Assembly: GCF_016863655.1 (NCBI RefSeq) | Contig: NZ_BOPH01000142.1 | Coordinates: 62,001-126,000, forward strand | Length of the DNA stretch: 64,000 nt | Origin: Virgisporangium ochraceum | Lineage (GTDB): Bacteria > Actinomycetota > Actinomycetes > Mycobacteriales > Micromonosporaceae | Direction of reading: 5' to 3' | Part shown: positions 17,800-25,860 of the stretch, piece by piece | Layout of the letters: each line of letters starts with the position of its first letter | How positions within the stretch are numbered: position 1 is the stretch's first letter | The notes under the pieces: generated by a model | What the model saw: only the letters and a program-made list of their open reading frames with translations | Told to the model about the DNA's origin: nothing | Database searches by the model: none | Translations under genes and position numbers: made by a program

Positions 17800-17853
17800 C
17801 CCTGCCCGCCGCACGCCACAGGGTCCGCCCACCCTGCCCGCCGCACGCCACAG
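17800..17853. repeat. 22-bp direct repeat pair
   Basis: CCCTGCCCGCCGCACGCCAC followed by AG occurs at 17800-17821 and again at 17832-17853 with a 10-bp spacer. It is non-coding and lies upstream of the TetR gene. Function unknown. Confidence 0.7.
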
Positions 17854-17914
17854 TCCGCCTGCCCTGCCCTGCCGCCGGCCGCGCCGCGCTCCACCTCCCC
17901 CGCCACCCGGAAAC

Positions 17915-17951
17915 AGTCAGGCTTGACTGATTGTTTGTCAGGCGCCACGCT
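17915..17951 (+). promoter_or_regulatory. promoter and possible TetR operator
   Basis: TTGACT (17923-17928), a 17-bp spacer and CACGCT (17946-17951) form a sigma70-type promoter ending 7 nt before the GTG of the regulator gene, so the transcript is probably leaderless. Overlapping it are AGTCA-GGCT-TGACT (17915-17928) and TGAC-N9-GTCA (17924-17940), both dyads that could bind the TetR dimer and block the -35 element. Confidence 0.5.
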
Positions 17952-17958
17952 GGACGGC

Positions 17959-18564
17959 GTGACCATCAGCCGTGCGCCGCAGCAGGAACGGAGCCGGCTC
18001 ACGCAGCAGCGTCTCCTGTCCGCCACCGTCGAATGCCTCGTGGAGTTCGGGTGGTCCGGCGCCACGACCACCGTCATCGCCGACCGGGCCGGGGTGTCGC
18101 GGGGCGCGCAGCTGCACCACTACCCCACGCGGGCGTCGCTGGTATTGGCCGCCGTCGAGCACCTCGCCGAGCTTCGGGCGGCCGAGCTGCGGGTCGAGGC
18201 GGCCGCGCTCGGTGGGCTCGCCGGGCACGACCGGCACGACCGGGTGCTCGACATGCTGGCCGCGAGCTTCACCGGCCCGCTGTTCGTCGCGGCGCTGGAG
18301 GTGTGGGTGGCGGCCCGCACCGATCCGGAGCTGCGGGCGGCGCTGATCCCGCTGGAGGCCAAGGTCGGACGGGAGATGCACCGCCTCGCCGTCGACCTGC
18401 TCGACGCCGACGAGTCGACACCCGGAGTACGGGAAGCTGTGCAGGCGACGCTCGACCTGCTGCGGGGCCTCGGCGTGGCGAACCTGCTCACCGACGACTC
18501 CGCCCGCCGCACAGCGCTGCTCGCCGCCTGGAAGGACCAGCTCGCCACCATCCTGAACCGCTAG
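17959..18564 (+). CDS. TetR-family transcriptional regulator
   Basis: The 201-residue protein has an N-terminal TetR helix-turn-helix (ATTTVIADRAGVSRGAQLHHY, within about residues 15-65) and an all-helical C-terminal ligand domain. It heads, and likely represses, the downstream acyl-CoA catabolic operon; the ligand is probably an acyl-CoA intermediate, by analogy with other TetR regulators of such operons. The start GTG 17959 is chosen because it lies 7 nt after the -10; an in-frame TTG at 17923 falls inside the -35. There is an 8-bp gap to the next gene with AGGAG in between. Confidence 0.85.
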   Translation: MTISRAPQQERSRLTQQRLLSATVECLVEFGWSGATTTVIADRAGVSRGAQLHHYPTRASLVLAAVEHLAELRAAELRVEAAALGGLAGHDRHDRVLDMLAASFTGPLFVAALEVWVAARTDPELRAALIPLEAKVGREMHRLAVDLLDADESTPGVREAVQATLDLLRGLGVANLLTDDSARRTALLAAWKDQLATILNR

Positions 18565-18572
18565 GAGACGCC

Positions 18573-19346
18573 GTGCCCGACCCCACCCTCACCCGGGTGC
18601 TCGCCGATCTCGCCGCCGAGTCCGCCGACCTCGACCGGACCGTGGCCGCCCTGCCCGCCGCCGACTTCAGCCGGCCCACCCCCGCGCCCGGCTGGACCAT
18701 CGCGCACCAGATCGCGCACCTCGCCTGGACCGACTGGATCGCCCTGACGGCCGTGACCGACCCCGACGCGTTCCACGCCCAGCTCGCCGCGGCCGGCACC
18801 GACACGGGGAGCCTCGTCGACCGCGCAACCGAGAGCTTCCTGGCCGTGCCGCAGGAGCTGCTGTACCGCTGGCGGCAGGGGCGCGCCGACCTCGCCACCG
18901 CGCTGGCGGCCACCACCGCGTCGAAGGTGGCCTGGTTCGGAACCTCGATGTCACCGACGTCGATGGCGACGGCCCGGCTCATGGAGACGTGGGCGCACGG
19001 GCTCGACGTCGCCGACACGGTGGGAATCGAGCGGGGCTTCACGCCGCGGCTGCGGCACGTCGCGCACCTGGGCTACCGCACCATCGGCTACGGGTTCGCG
19101 GCGCACGGCCGCCCGGTACCGACGGTTCCGTTCCGGGTCGAACTGTCCACACCGGATGGTTCACTGTGGACGTTCGGCCCCGACGACGCGGAGGAGCAGA
19201 TCACCGGGCCGGCGCTGGACTTCTGCCTGCTGGTCACGCAGCGGCGCAACCCCGACGACCTGGCCGTCAAGGCGACCGGTGCCGTCGCCACCGAGTGGCT
19301 CGAGGTGGCGCAGGCGTTCGCCGGCCCACCCGGGGTGAAACGATGA
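18573..19346 (+). CDS. TIGR03084-family DinB/maleylpyruvate isomerase-like protein
   Basis: The 257-residue protein resembles the actinobacterial TIGR03084 family: a DinB-like four-helix bundle of the mycothiol-dependent maleylpyruvate isomerase type at the N-terminus (PGWTIAHQIAHLAWTDW, with metal-binding His candidates, and later METWAHGLDVADTV) and a C-terminal small domain. Function is unknown. The family may use mycothiol or a metal to modify or detoxify an intermediate, and this member sits between a TetR gene and atuA. GTG 18573 has AGGAG upstream; the stop overlaps the atuA ATG by 4 bp. Confidence 0.8.
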   Translation: MPDPTLTRVLADLAAESADLDRTVAALPAADFSRPTPAPGWTIAHQIAHLAWTDWIALTAVTDPDAFHAQLAAAGTDTGSLVDRATESFLAVPQELLYRWRQGRADLATALAATTASKVAWFGTSMSPTSMATARLMETWAHGLDVADTVGIERGFTPRLRHVAHLGYRTIGYGFAAHGRPVPTVPFRVELSTPDGSLWTFGPDDAEEQITGPALDFCLLVTQRRNPDDLAVKATGAVATEWLEVAQAFAGPPGVKR

Positions 19347-21043
19347 GGATCGGCAACGCGTCGGGCTTCTACGGCGACCGCTTCAGCGCGTGGCAGGAGA
19401 TGCTCGAGGGCGGCGACCTCGACGTCCTCACCGGCGACTACCTGGCCGAGCTCACCATGCTGATCCTCGGCCGCGACCTCGCGAAGAACCCCGACCTCGG
19501 CTACGCGAAGACGTTCCTGCGCCAGCTCGACGGCTGCCTCGCCACCGCGGTCGACCGCGGGGTCACGCTCGTCACCAACGCCGGCGGGGTGAACCCCACG
19601 GGGCTGGCGTCCGCCGTGCGCGCGCTCGCGGAGAAGCTCGGGCTCGCTGCCAGGCTGGGCCGCGACATCCGCGTGGCGACGGTCGAGGGGGACGACGTAC
19701 GCGCGCACCCGGCGGTCCCGCGCCACGCGTTGACCGCCAACGCGTACCTGGGGGCGTTCGGCATCGCCGAGTGCATCCGGGCCGGTGCCGACGTCGTGGT
19801 GACCGGTCGGGTCACCGACGCGTCGCTGGTGATCGGTCCGGCGATCGCCCACTTCGGGTGGACCCGCGACGACCTCGACGCGCTGGCCGGTGCCACGGTG
19901 GCAGGCCACGTCATCGAATGCGGCGCACAGGCGACCGGTGGCAACTACCCGTTCTTCACCGAGCTGCCCGACGGCGGCAGGAGGCCGGGCTTCCCGATCG
20001 CGGAGGTCGAAGCCGACGGGTCGAGCGTCATCACCAAGCATCCGGGCACCGGCGGCGCGGTCACGGTCGAGACGGTCACCGCGCAGCTGCTGTACGAAGT
20101 GGACAGTCCCGCCTACCGCGGCCCCGACGTGGTCGCGCACCTCGACACGGTGCGGCTCGACGCCGACGGGCCAGACCGCGTGCGCATCAGCGGGGTCCGG
20201 GGCAGCCTTCCGCCGCCGACCCTGAAGGTGGGCGTGAGCACGCTCGGCGGGTTCCGTAACAGCGTCACGTTCGTCCTGTGTGGACTGTCCATCGAGGACA
20301 AGGCACAGCTCGTGCGGGACCAGCTCACGAGCGCGGTGGGCAAGGACGGGCTGGAGTTCCGGCTCGCCCGCACCGACCACCCCGACCCGGCCGACACGGA
20401 GTCGGGCAGCGCGCTGCTGCACGTCCACCTGAAGGACACCGACGCCAAGCGGGCCGGGCGCGCGTTCTCGGCGGCGGCCGTCGAGTTGGCACTGGCGTCG
20501 TACCCGGGCCTGACGATGCTCGGGCCACCCGGTGACGCGGCGCCGTACGGAGTGTTCGAGGCGTACGCCGTCCCGCAGGAGGACGTCACCCACACGGCTG
20601 TCCTTCCCGACGGCACGCGCGTCCCGGTCCCGCCACCGGCAGAAACCACGACGGACCTCGCGCCGGAGGCACCGCCGCAACCGCAGACGACGCCGCGACG
20701 GGAACCGACCGCGCGCACGCCGCTGGGCGCCGTGGCCGGTGCCCGCTCGGGAGACAAGGGCGCCGACGCGAACCTCGGCGTGTGGGCGCGCGACGACGCC
20801 GGATACGAGTGGCTGCAAGGGTTTCTCACGGTCGGGAAGCTGAAGGCGTTGCTGCCGGAGGCGGCCGCGGTGCCGGTCGAGCGCTACGACCTGCCGAACC
20901 TGCGCGCGGTGAACTTCGTGCTGCGCGGCCTGCTGGGAGCCGGCGGTGTCGCGGCATCGACGCGGTTCGACCCGCAGGCGAAGGCGCTCGGTGAGCTCCT
21001 GCGGGCGAAGCTGGTCGAGATTCCCGTGAGGTTGGTGTCGTGA
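19343..21043 (+). CDS. acyclic terpene utilisation AtuA-family protein (DUF1446)
   Basis: The 566-residue protein begins with the AtuA-family sequence MRIGNASGFYGDRF and contains the conserved TNAGGVNPTGLA and VVTGRVTDASLVIGPAIAHF segments. AtuA is essential for citronellol and geraniol degradation in Pseudomonas, but its reaction is not established. Here a C-terminal region after a Pro/Thr-rich linker (residues about 430-470) contains VAGARSGDKGADANLGVWAR, a second conserved module of the family (AtuA-like ferredoxin-fold). It overlaps both neighbours by 4 bp and is followed by a dehydrogenase and a biotin-dependent carboxylase, the same functional set as the Pseudomonas atu pathway. Confidence 0.85.
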   Translation: MRIGNASGFYGDRFSAWQEMLEGGDLDVLTGDYLAELTMLILGRDLAKNPDLGYAKTFLRQLDGCLATAVDRGVTLVTNAGGVNPTGLASAVRALAEKLGLAARLGRDIRVATVEGDDVRAHPAVPRHALTANAYLGAFGIAECIRAGADVVVTGRVTDASLVIGPAIAHFGWTRDDLDALAGATVAGHVIECGAQATGGNYPFFTELPDGGRRPGFPIAEVEADGSSVITKHPGTGGAVTVETVTAQLLYEVDSPAYRGPDVVAHLDTVRLDADGPDRVRISGVRGSLPPPTLKVGVSTLGGFRNSVTFVLCGLSIEDKAQLVRDQLTSAVGKDGLEFRLARTDHPDPADTESGSALLHVHLKDTDAKRAGRAFSAAAVELALASYPGLTMLGPPGDAAPYGVFEAYAVPQEDVTHTAVLPDGTRVPVPPPAETTTDLAPEAPPQPQTTPRREPTARTPLGAVAGARSGDKGADANLGVWARDDAGYEWLQGFLTVGKLKALLPEAAAVPVERYDLPNLRAVNFVLRGLLGAGGVAASTRFDPQAKALGELLRAKLVEIPVRLVS

Positions 21044-22155
21044 AAGAGCTGCGGGACCTGACGCGCCGGTTCACCGAGCGCGAGATCGTTCCCCACCTCG
21101 CCGGCTGGGAGCGGGCCGGCGAGGTGCCGCGGTCGCTGCACCTGTCCGCGGCGAAGGTGGGGCTGCTCGGCGTCGCGTTCCCGGAATCCGTTGGTGGCGG
21201 CGGCGGAACGCTGCTCGACTCGCTCGCGGTCAGCGAGGAGGTGATCCTCGCCGGTGGCTCGTCGGGCCTGATCGCGGCGCTGTTCACGCTGGGAATCGCG
21301 GTGCCGCACATCGTCGAGGCGGGCGACCCCGCGCTGATCGACCGGTACGTGCGACCGACGCTCGCCGGCGAGAAGATCGGCTCGCTCGCCGTGACCGAAC
21401 CCGACGGCGGCTCGGATGTGGCGTCGCTGCGGACGACCGCGACGGCGGTCGACGGCGGATACCTGGTGAACGGCAACAAGACCTACATCACCAGCGGCGC
21501 GCGGGCCGACTTCGTGGTCACCGCCGCCCGCACCGGCGGACCGGGACACGAGGGCGTCTCGTTGCTCGTCGTCGACACCGACTCCCCCGGCTTCCGGGTG
21601 ACCCGGCGGCTCGACAAGATGGGGTGGCACTGCTCCGACACCGCCGAACTGTCCTATTCGGACGTTCACGTACCGGCGGGAAACCTGGTCGGCGCGCCCG
21701 GCACCGGTTTCCTCCAGATCATGCGGCATTTCACCAGTGAGCGCCTGTCGTTGGCGATCCAGGCGGTCGCCACCGCGCGGCGCTGCCTCGACCTCACGCT
21801 CGCGTACACCCGGCAGCGGGAGACGTTCGGGCGGCCGCTGGCGAGCCGCCAGGTGGTGCGGCACCGGCTCGCCGAGATGGCCCGCCGCACGGAGGTGGCT
21901 CGCACGTTTGTACAGAGCGTGGCGGCGCGTGTCGAGATGGGTGAGCCGCTCGTTAGCGAGGTGGCGATGGCAAAGAACACCGCGGTCGACGCCTGCGACT
22001 TCGTCGTGGACGAGGCGGTCCAGTTGCACGGCGGATTCGGTTACCTGCGCGACGCCGAGGTGGAGAGGCACTACCGGGACGCCCGGATCATGGGCATTGG
22101 CGGCGGTACGACGGAGATCATGAACGAGATCATCGCTAGGCACCTGGGGGTCTAG
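21040..22155 (+). CDS. acyl-CoA dehydrogenase (citronellyl-/isovaleryl-CoA type)
   Basis: This is an FAD-dependent acyl-CoA dehydrogenase of 371 residues. Recognisable motifs are LAVTEPDGGSDVASLRT, YITSGARADFVV, RRETFGR-like RQRETFGRPL, LHGGFGYLRDAEVERHYRDA and GIGGGTTEIM near the C-terminus. The MCAD-type catalytic Glu position is Gly (GGGTTEI), and a Glu is present in FTSERLSLA, where isovaleryl-CoA dehydrogenase has its base; this points to branched substrates (inference from the family). It overlaps atuA by 4 bp and precedes the carboxylase genes, so it likely makes the alpha,beta-unsaturated acyl-CoA that is then carboxylated. Confidence 0.9.
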   Translation: MKELRDLTRRFTEREIVPHLAGWERAGEVPRSLHLSAAKVGLLGVAFPESVGGGGGTLLDSLAVSEEVILAGGSSGLIAALFTLGIAVPHIVEAGDPALIDRYVRPTLAGEKIGSLAVTEPDGGSDVASLRTTATAVDGGYLVNGNKTYITSGARADFVVTAARTGGPGHEGVSLLVVDTDSPGFRVTRRLDKMGWHCSDTAELSYSDVHVPAGNLVGAPGTGFLQIMRHFTSERLSLAIQAVATARRCLDLTLAYTRQRETFGRPLASRQVVRHRLAEMARRTEVARTFVQSVAARVEMGEPLVSEVAMAKNTAVDACDFVVDEAVQLHGGFGYLRDAEVERHYRDARIMGIGGGTTEIMNEIIARHLGV

Positions 22156-22157
22156 GC

Positions 22158-23780
22158 ATGGTGGCACTGGAGACCTCGCTCGACCCGCGCTCGTCGGCGT
22201 ACGCCGACAACCGCGCCGCGATGCTCGAACGGCTGGCCGAGCTCGACGCCGCGGCGGAACAGGCGCGGGCCGGTGGCGGCGAGCGGTACGTGGCCCGCCA
22301 TCACGCGCGCGGCAAGCTGCTCGCCCGCGAACGCGTCGACCTGCTGCTCGATCCGGAGAGCCCGTTCCTGGAGCTGGCCCCGTACGCGGCCTGGGGCACC
22401 GAGTACACCGTCGGCGCGAGCCTGGTGACCGGCATCGGGCTGGTCGAGGGCGTGGCGTGCGTGATCGTGGCCAACGACCCGACCGTGCGCGGCGGCTCGG
22501 TGAACCCGTACACGTTGAAAAAGACCCAGCGGGCGCACGCGATCGCGCGCATCAACCGGATGCCGATGATCAACCTGGTGGAGTCGGGTGGGGCCGACCT
22601 GCCGACCCAGGCGGAGATCTTCATCCCGGGCGGCGCCGGCTTCCGCGACCTGACCCGCCTGTCGGCCGAGGGCATCCCGACGGTCGCCGTGGTGTTCGGC
22701 AACGCCACCGCCGGTGGCGCCTACGTGCCGGGGATGAGCGACTACACCATCTTCGTGCGCGAACAGGCCAAGGTGTTCCTCGCCGGTCCGCCACTGGTGA
22801 AGATGGCCACCGGCGAGACCGTCGACGACGAGACGCTCGGCGGTGCCACCATGCACGGCACCCGCAGCGGACTGGCCGACTTCGTCGCCGAGGACGAGCG
22901 CGACGCCATCCGCCTCGCGCGCTCCTGCGTCGCCCGGACCCGTTGGCGGCAGCCGGCCGTTCCCGGCGGCATGGAGCCGAAGTTCCCGATCGACGACCTC
23001 CTCGCCATCCCGTCGGCCGATCAGCGCGTGCCGTTCGACCCGCGCGAGGTCCTGGCCCGGGTGCTCGACGGCAGTGAGTTCGACGAGTTCAAGCCCTTGT
23101 ACGGCACGGCTTTGGTCACCGGTTGGGGCTCGATCCACGGGCACCCGGTGGGCGTGCTGGCGAACGCCCGCGGCGTGTTGTTCTCCGCCGAGGCGCAGAA
23201 GGCGGCGCAGTTCATCCAACTGGCGAACTCCTCGCGGACGCCGTTGCTGTTCCTGCAGAACACCACCGGCTACATGGTGGGCAGCGAGTACGAGCAGAAC
23301 GGCATCATCAAGCACGGCGCCCTGATGATCAACGCGGTGTCGAACTCGACGGTGCCGCACCTGACGCTCAACATCGGCGCCTCGTACGGCGCCGGCAACT
23401 ACGGGATGTGCGGCCGGGCCTACGATCCCCGGTTCCTCTTCGCGTGGCCGAACGCGAAGTCGGCGGTGATGGGTCCGACCCAGCTCGCCGGGGTGCTGTC
23501 GATCGTGGCGCGGCAGGCGGCCGAGAACAAGGGCCGCGTCTACAACGAGGACGAGGACGCGGCCATGCGGGCGATGGTCGAGCAGAAGATCGAGGCGGAG
23601 TCGGCGGCGCTGTTCCTCTCCGGCCGGCTCTACGACGATGGGGTGATCGACCCGCGCGACACGCGCACGATCCTGGGCCTCTGTCTGTCCATTGTGGACA
23701 ATTCCAACGACGACCGCGGCCGTGATCGCGGCCGCGCGCACGACGGCGGCCGGCCGCCCTTCGGCGTTTTCCGAATGTGA
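22158..23780 (+). CDS. acyl-CoA carboxylase beta subunit (carboxyltransferase)
   Basis: This is the carboxyltransferase subunit of a biotin-dependent acyl-CoA carboxylase, of the methylcrotonyl-/geranyl-CoA type. The 540-residue protein has the N-terminal RYVARHHARGKLLARERVDLLLD signature, ESGGADLP (oxyanion-hole region), GNATAGGAYVPGMSDY and NTTGYMVGSEYEQNGIIKHG; these are typical of MCC/GCC beta subunits rather than propionyl-CoA carboxylase. It lies 2 bp after the dehydrogenase and 31 bp before the alpha subunit. The GTCC-N5-GGAC palindrome at 23687 falls near its 3' end. Confidence 0.92.
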   Translation: MVALETSLDPRSSAYADNRAAMLERLAELDAAAEQARAGGGERYVARHHARGKLLARERVDLLLDPESPFLELAPYAAWGTEYTVGASLVTGIGLVEGVACVIVANDPTVRGGSVNPYTLKKTQRAHAIARINRMPMINLVESGGADLPTQAEIFIPGGAGFRDLTRLSAEGIPTVAVVFGNATAGGAYVPGMSDYTIFVREQAKVFLAGPPLVKMATGETVDDETLGGATMHGTRSGLADFVAEDERDAIRLARSCVARTRWRQPAVPGGMEPKFPIDDLLAIPSADQRVPFDPREVLARVLDGSEFDEFKPLYGTALVTGWGSIHGHPVGVLANARGVLFSAEAQKAAQFIQLANSSRTPLLFLQNTTGYMVGSEYEQNGIIKHGALMINAVSNSTVPHLTLNIGASYGAGNYGMCGRAYDPRFLFAWPNAKSAVMGPTQLAGVLSIVARQAAENKGRVYNEDEDAAMRAMVEQKIEAESAALFLSGRLYDDGVIDPRDTRTILGLCLSIVDNSNDDRGRDRGRAHDGGRPPFGVFRM

Positions 23781-23811
23781 TGCTCCCAGAGACAGGTGAG
23801 GTCCACAGAGC

Positions 23812-25824
23812 ATGATCCGACGGCTGCTGGTGGCGAACCGTGGCGAGATCGCCCGCCGCATCATCGTCACGTGCCGGGCGGTCGGGGTGGAGACCGTGGC
23901 GGTCCACTCCGACGCCGATGCCGACGCACCTTACGTCGCGGAGGCCGACTACGCCGTTCACCTGCCCGGTAACTCCCCCACCGAGACCTACCTCCGCGGC
24001 GACCTGCTCGTCGACGCCGCCCGCCGGGCCGGCGCCGACGCGGTTCACCCGGGCTACGGGTTCCTGTCGGAGAACGGCGGCTTCGCGCAGGCGGTGCTCG
24101 ACGCGGGACTGGTGTGGGTCGGCCCGCCGCCCAAGGTGATCGACGTGATGGGCTCGAAGGTCGAGGCCAAGCAGCTCGTCGCCGACGCCGGCGTGCCGAC
24201 GCTGCCCACCTGGAACGACCCGCTCGACGTCGAGTCTTACCCGGTGCTGGTGAAGGCGTCCGCCGGGGGCGGCGGCCGCGGCATGCGTCTGGTCCGCGAC
24301 GCGTCCCTTCTGGCGGACGCGGTCGCGTCGGCCCGGCGCGAGGCCGAGTCGGCCTTCGGCGACGGGACCGTGTTCTGCGAGCGGTACGTGGAACGGGCCC
24401 GCCACATCGAGGTGCAGATCATCGCCGACTCGCACGGCAACGTCGTGTCGCTCGGCGAGCGGGAGTGCTCGATCCAGCGGCGGCACCAGAAGATCATCGA
24501 GGAGACGCCGTCTCCCTTCGTGGACCCCGCCCTGCGGGAGAAGCTGTGCTCCGCGGCCGTGACCACCGCCCGCGCGGTGGGATACATCGGCGCCGGGACC
24601 GTCGAGTTCGTGGTCGAGCCCGACTCGCGCTTCTGGTTCCTCGAAATGAACACCCGCCTGCAGGTCGAGCACCCGGTCACCGAGCTGGTCGTCGGCATCG
24701 ACCTCGTGCGGCTGCAGCTGCTCGTCGCCGAGGGCGGCACGCTGCCGTACGCGGGTCCGCCGCCCCTGCGCGGACACGCCGTCGAGGCGCGCCTCTACGC
24801 CGAGGACCCGACGTGCGCCTGGCTGCCCCGCACCGGCACCCTGCACCGGTTCGACATCCCCGGTGCCGACAAGGAGTTCGGCCCGATGCTCACGCCCGGG
24901 CTGCGCCTGGACTCCGGCGTGGTGGCCGGGTCGGTGGTGGGCGTCCACTACGACCCCATGCTCGCCAAGCTCATCTCCTGGGCGCCGACCCGGTACGAGG
25001 CCACCCGGCAGCTCGCCACCGCGCTGGCGCGGGCGCGCATCCACGGCGTCGGCACGAACCGGGACCTGCTCGTGCGGGTGCTGCGGCATCCGTCCTTTGT
25101 GGCCGGTGACCTCGACACCGGCTTCCTCGACGGCCACCCCGAGGTGTTCGCGCCCCTGCTGTCCTCAGTGGACTGTCTGCGCCTGTGCTGCCTCGCCGCC
25201 GCGCTCGCGGGGTCGGCCTCGCGACGGGAGTCCTCGCCACTGGCGGCGCTGCCGGCCGGCTGGCGCAACATGCCGTCGGCACCGCGTACCGTCGCGTTCG
25301 AGGCGCCGAGCGGCACGTTCGAGGTCGCGTACCGGCTCGACCGCACCGGCGCGCTCACCGGCTGGACGGTGCGCGCCGTGGAACGCGACGATGTCGGCCT
25401 GCCCGGCGACACCCCCGACCTCGACGGCGCCCCGGACGTCGCGATCGTCTCGGCGACGCCGTCTCGCGTGGTGCTCGACGTCGCCGGCGTGCGCTACACG
25501 TTCGACGTCGACCGGGTCGGCGACGTGTCCTATGTGGACTCCGCCGAGGGCTCGGTCGAGCTGACCGAGCTTCCCCGATTCCCCTTGCCGGGCGCCGAGA
25601 CGGCCGAGGGCACGCTCACCGCGCCGCTGCCCGGGGCGGTGTCGCGCGTCCTGGTGGTGCCGGGCCAGCGGGTGGCCGCCGGCGACCTGCTGCTCACCGT
25701 CGAGGCGATGAAGCTCGAACACGCCGTGCACGCACCCACGAGCGGCGTGGTCACCGATCTGAAGGTAGAGGCCGGCGCCCAGGTGGAGGCCGGTGCGTTG
25801 TTGGCGGTGCTCACACCGGACTAA
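23812..25824 (+). CDS. acyl-CoA carboxylase alpha subunit (biotin carboxylase plus BCCP)
   Basis: The 670-residue chain has a biotin carboxylase domain (MIRRLLVANRGEIARRI; ATP loop ASAGGGGRGMRLV; CSIQRRHQKIIEE; EMNTRLQVEHPVTE), a central linker domain and a C-terminal biotinyl domain with EAMKLEH, where Lys634 would carry biotin. It partners the beta subunit immediately upstream to carboxylate a branched enoyl-CoA such as methylcrotonyl- or geranyl-CoA. The stop codon lies inside a 17-bp tandem duplication (25809-25842). No enoyl-CoA hydratase or lyase follows, so the next pathway steps must be encoded elsewhere. Confidence 0.94.
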   Translation: MIRRLLVANRGEIARRIIVTCRAVGVETVAVHSDADADAPYVAEADYAVHLPGNSPTETYLRGDLLVDAARRAGADAVHPGYGFLSENGGFAQAVLDAGLVWVGPPPKVIDVMGSKVEAKQLVADAGVPTLPTWNDPLDVESYPVLVKASAGGGGRGMRLVRDASLLADAVASARREAESAFGDGTVFCERYVERARHIEVQIIADSHGNVVSLGERECSIQRRHQKIIEETPSPFVDPALREKLCSAAVTTARAVGYIGAGTVEFVVEPDSRFWFLEMNTRLQVEHPVTELVVGIDLVRLQLLVAEGGTLPYAGPPPLRGHAVEARLYAEDPTCAWLPRTGTLHRFDIPGADKEFGPMLTPGLRLDSGVVAGSVVGVHYDPMLAKLISWAPTRYEATRQLATALARARIHGVGTNRDLLVRVLRHPSFVAGDLDTGFLDGHPEVFAPLLSSVDCLRLCCLAAALAGSASRRESSPLAALPAGWRNMPSAPRTVAFEAPSGTFEVAYRLDRTGALTGWTVRAVERDDVGLPGDTPDLDGAPDVAIVSATPSRVVLDVAGVRYTFDVDRVGDVSYVDSAEGSVELTELPRFPLPGAETAEGTLTAPLPGAVSRVLVVPGQRVAAGDLLLTVEAMKLEHAVHAPTSGVVTDLKVEAGAQVEAGALLAVLTPD

Positions 25825-25842
25825 TGCTCACACCGGACTAAT
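25809..25842 (+). repeat. 17-bp tandem duplication across the carboxylase stop codon
   Basis: GCTCACACCGGACTAAT occurs at 25809-25825 and 25826-25842, so the last codons and the TAA stop of the carboxylase gene are exactly duplicated. The unit is 3n+2 long. A very similar event, also 17 bp, affects the ridA stop (33395-33428). Confidence 0.9.
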
Positions 25843-25860
25843 GAGAAAGGTCCACCCCTC

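Larger units (their letters stand above)
17584..17958. other. 375-bp intergenic region between marP and the TetR operon
   Basis: No gene is supported. The region is extremely C-rich on the plus strand and holds a probable marP terminator (17616-17643), a pair of 22-bp direct repeats (17800-17853) and the TetR promoter/operator region (17915-17951). Open frames on the minus strand are low-complexity shadows. Confidence 0.7.
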
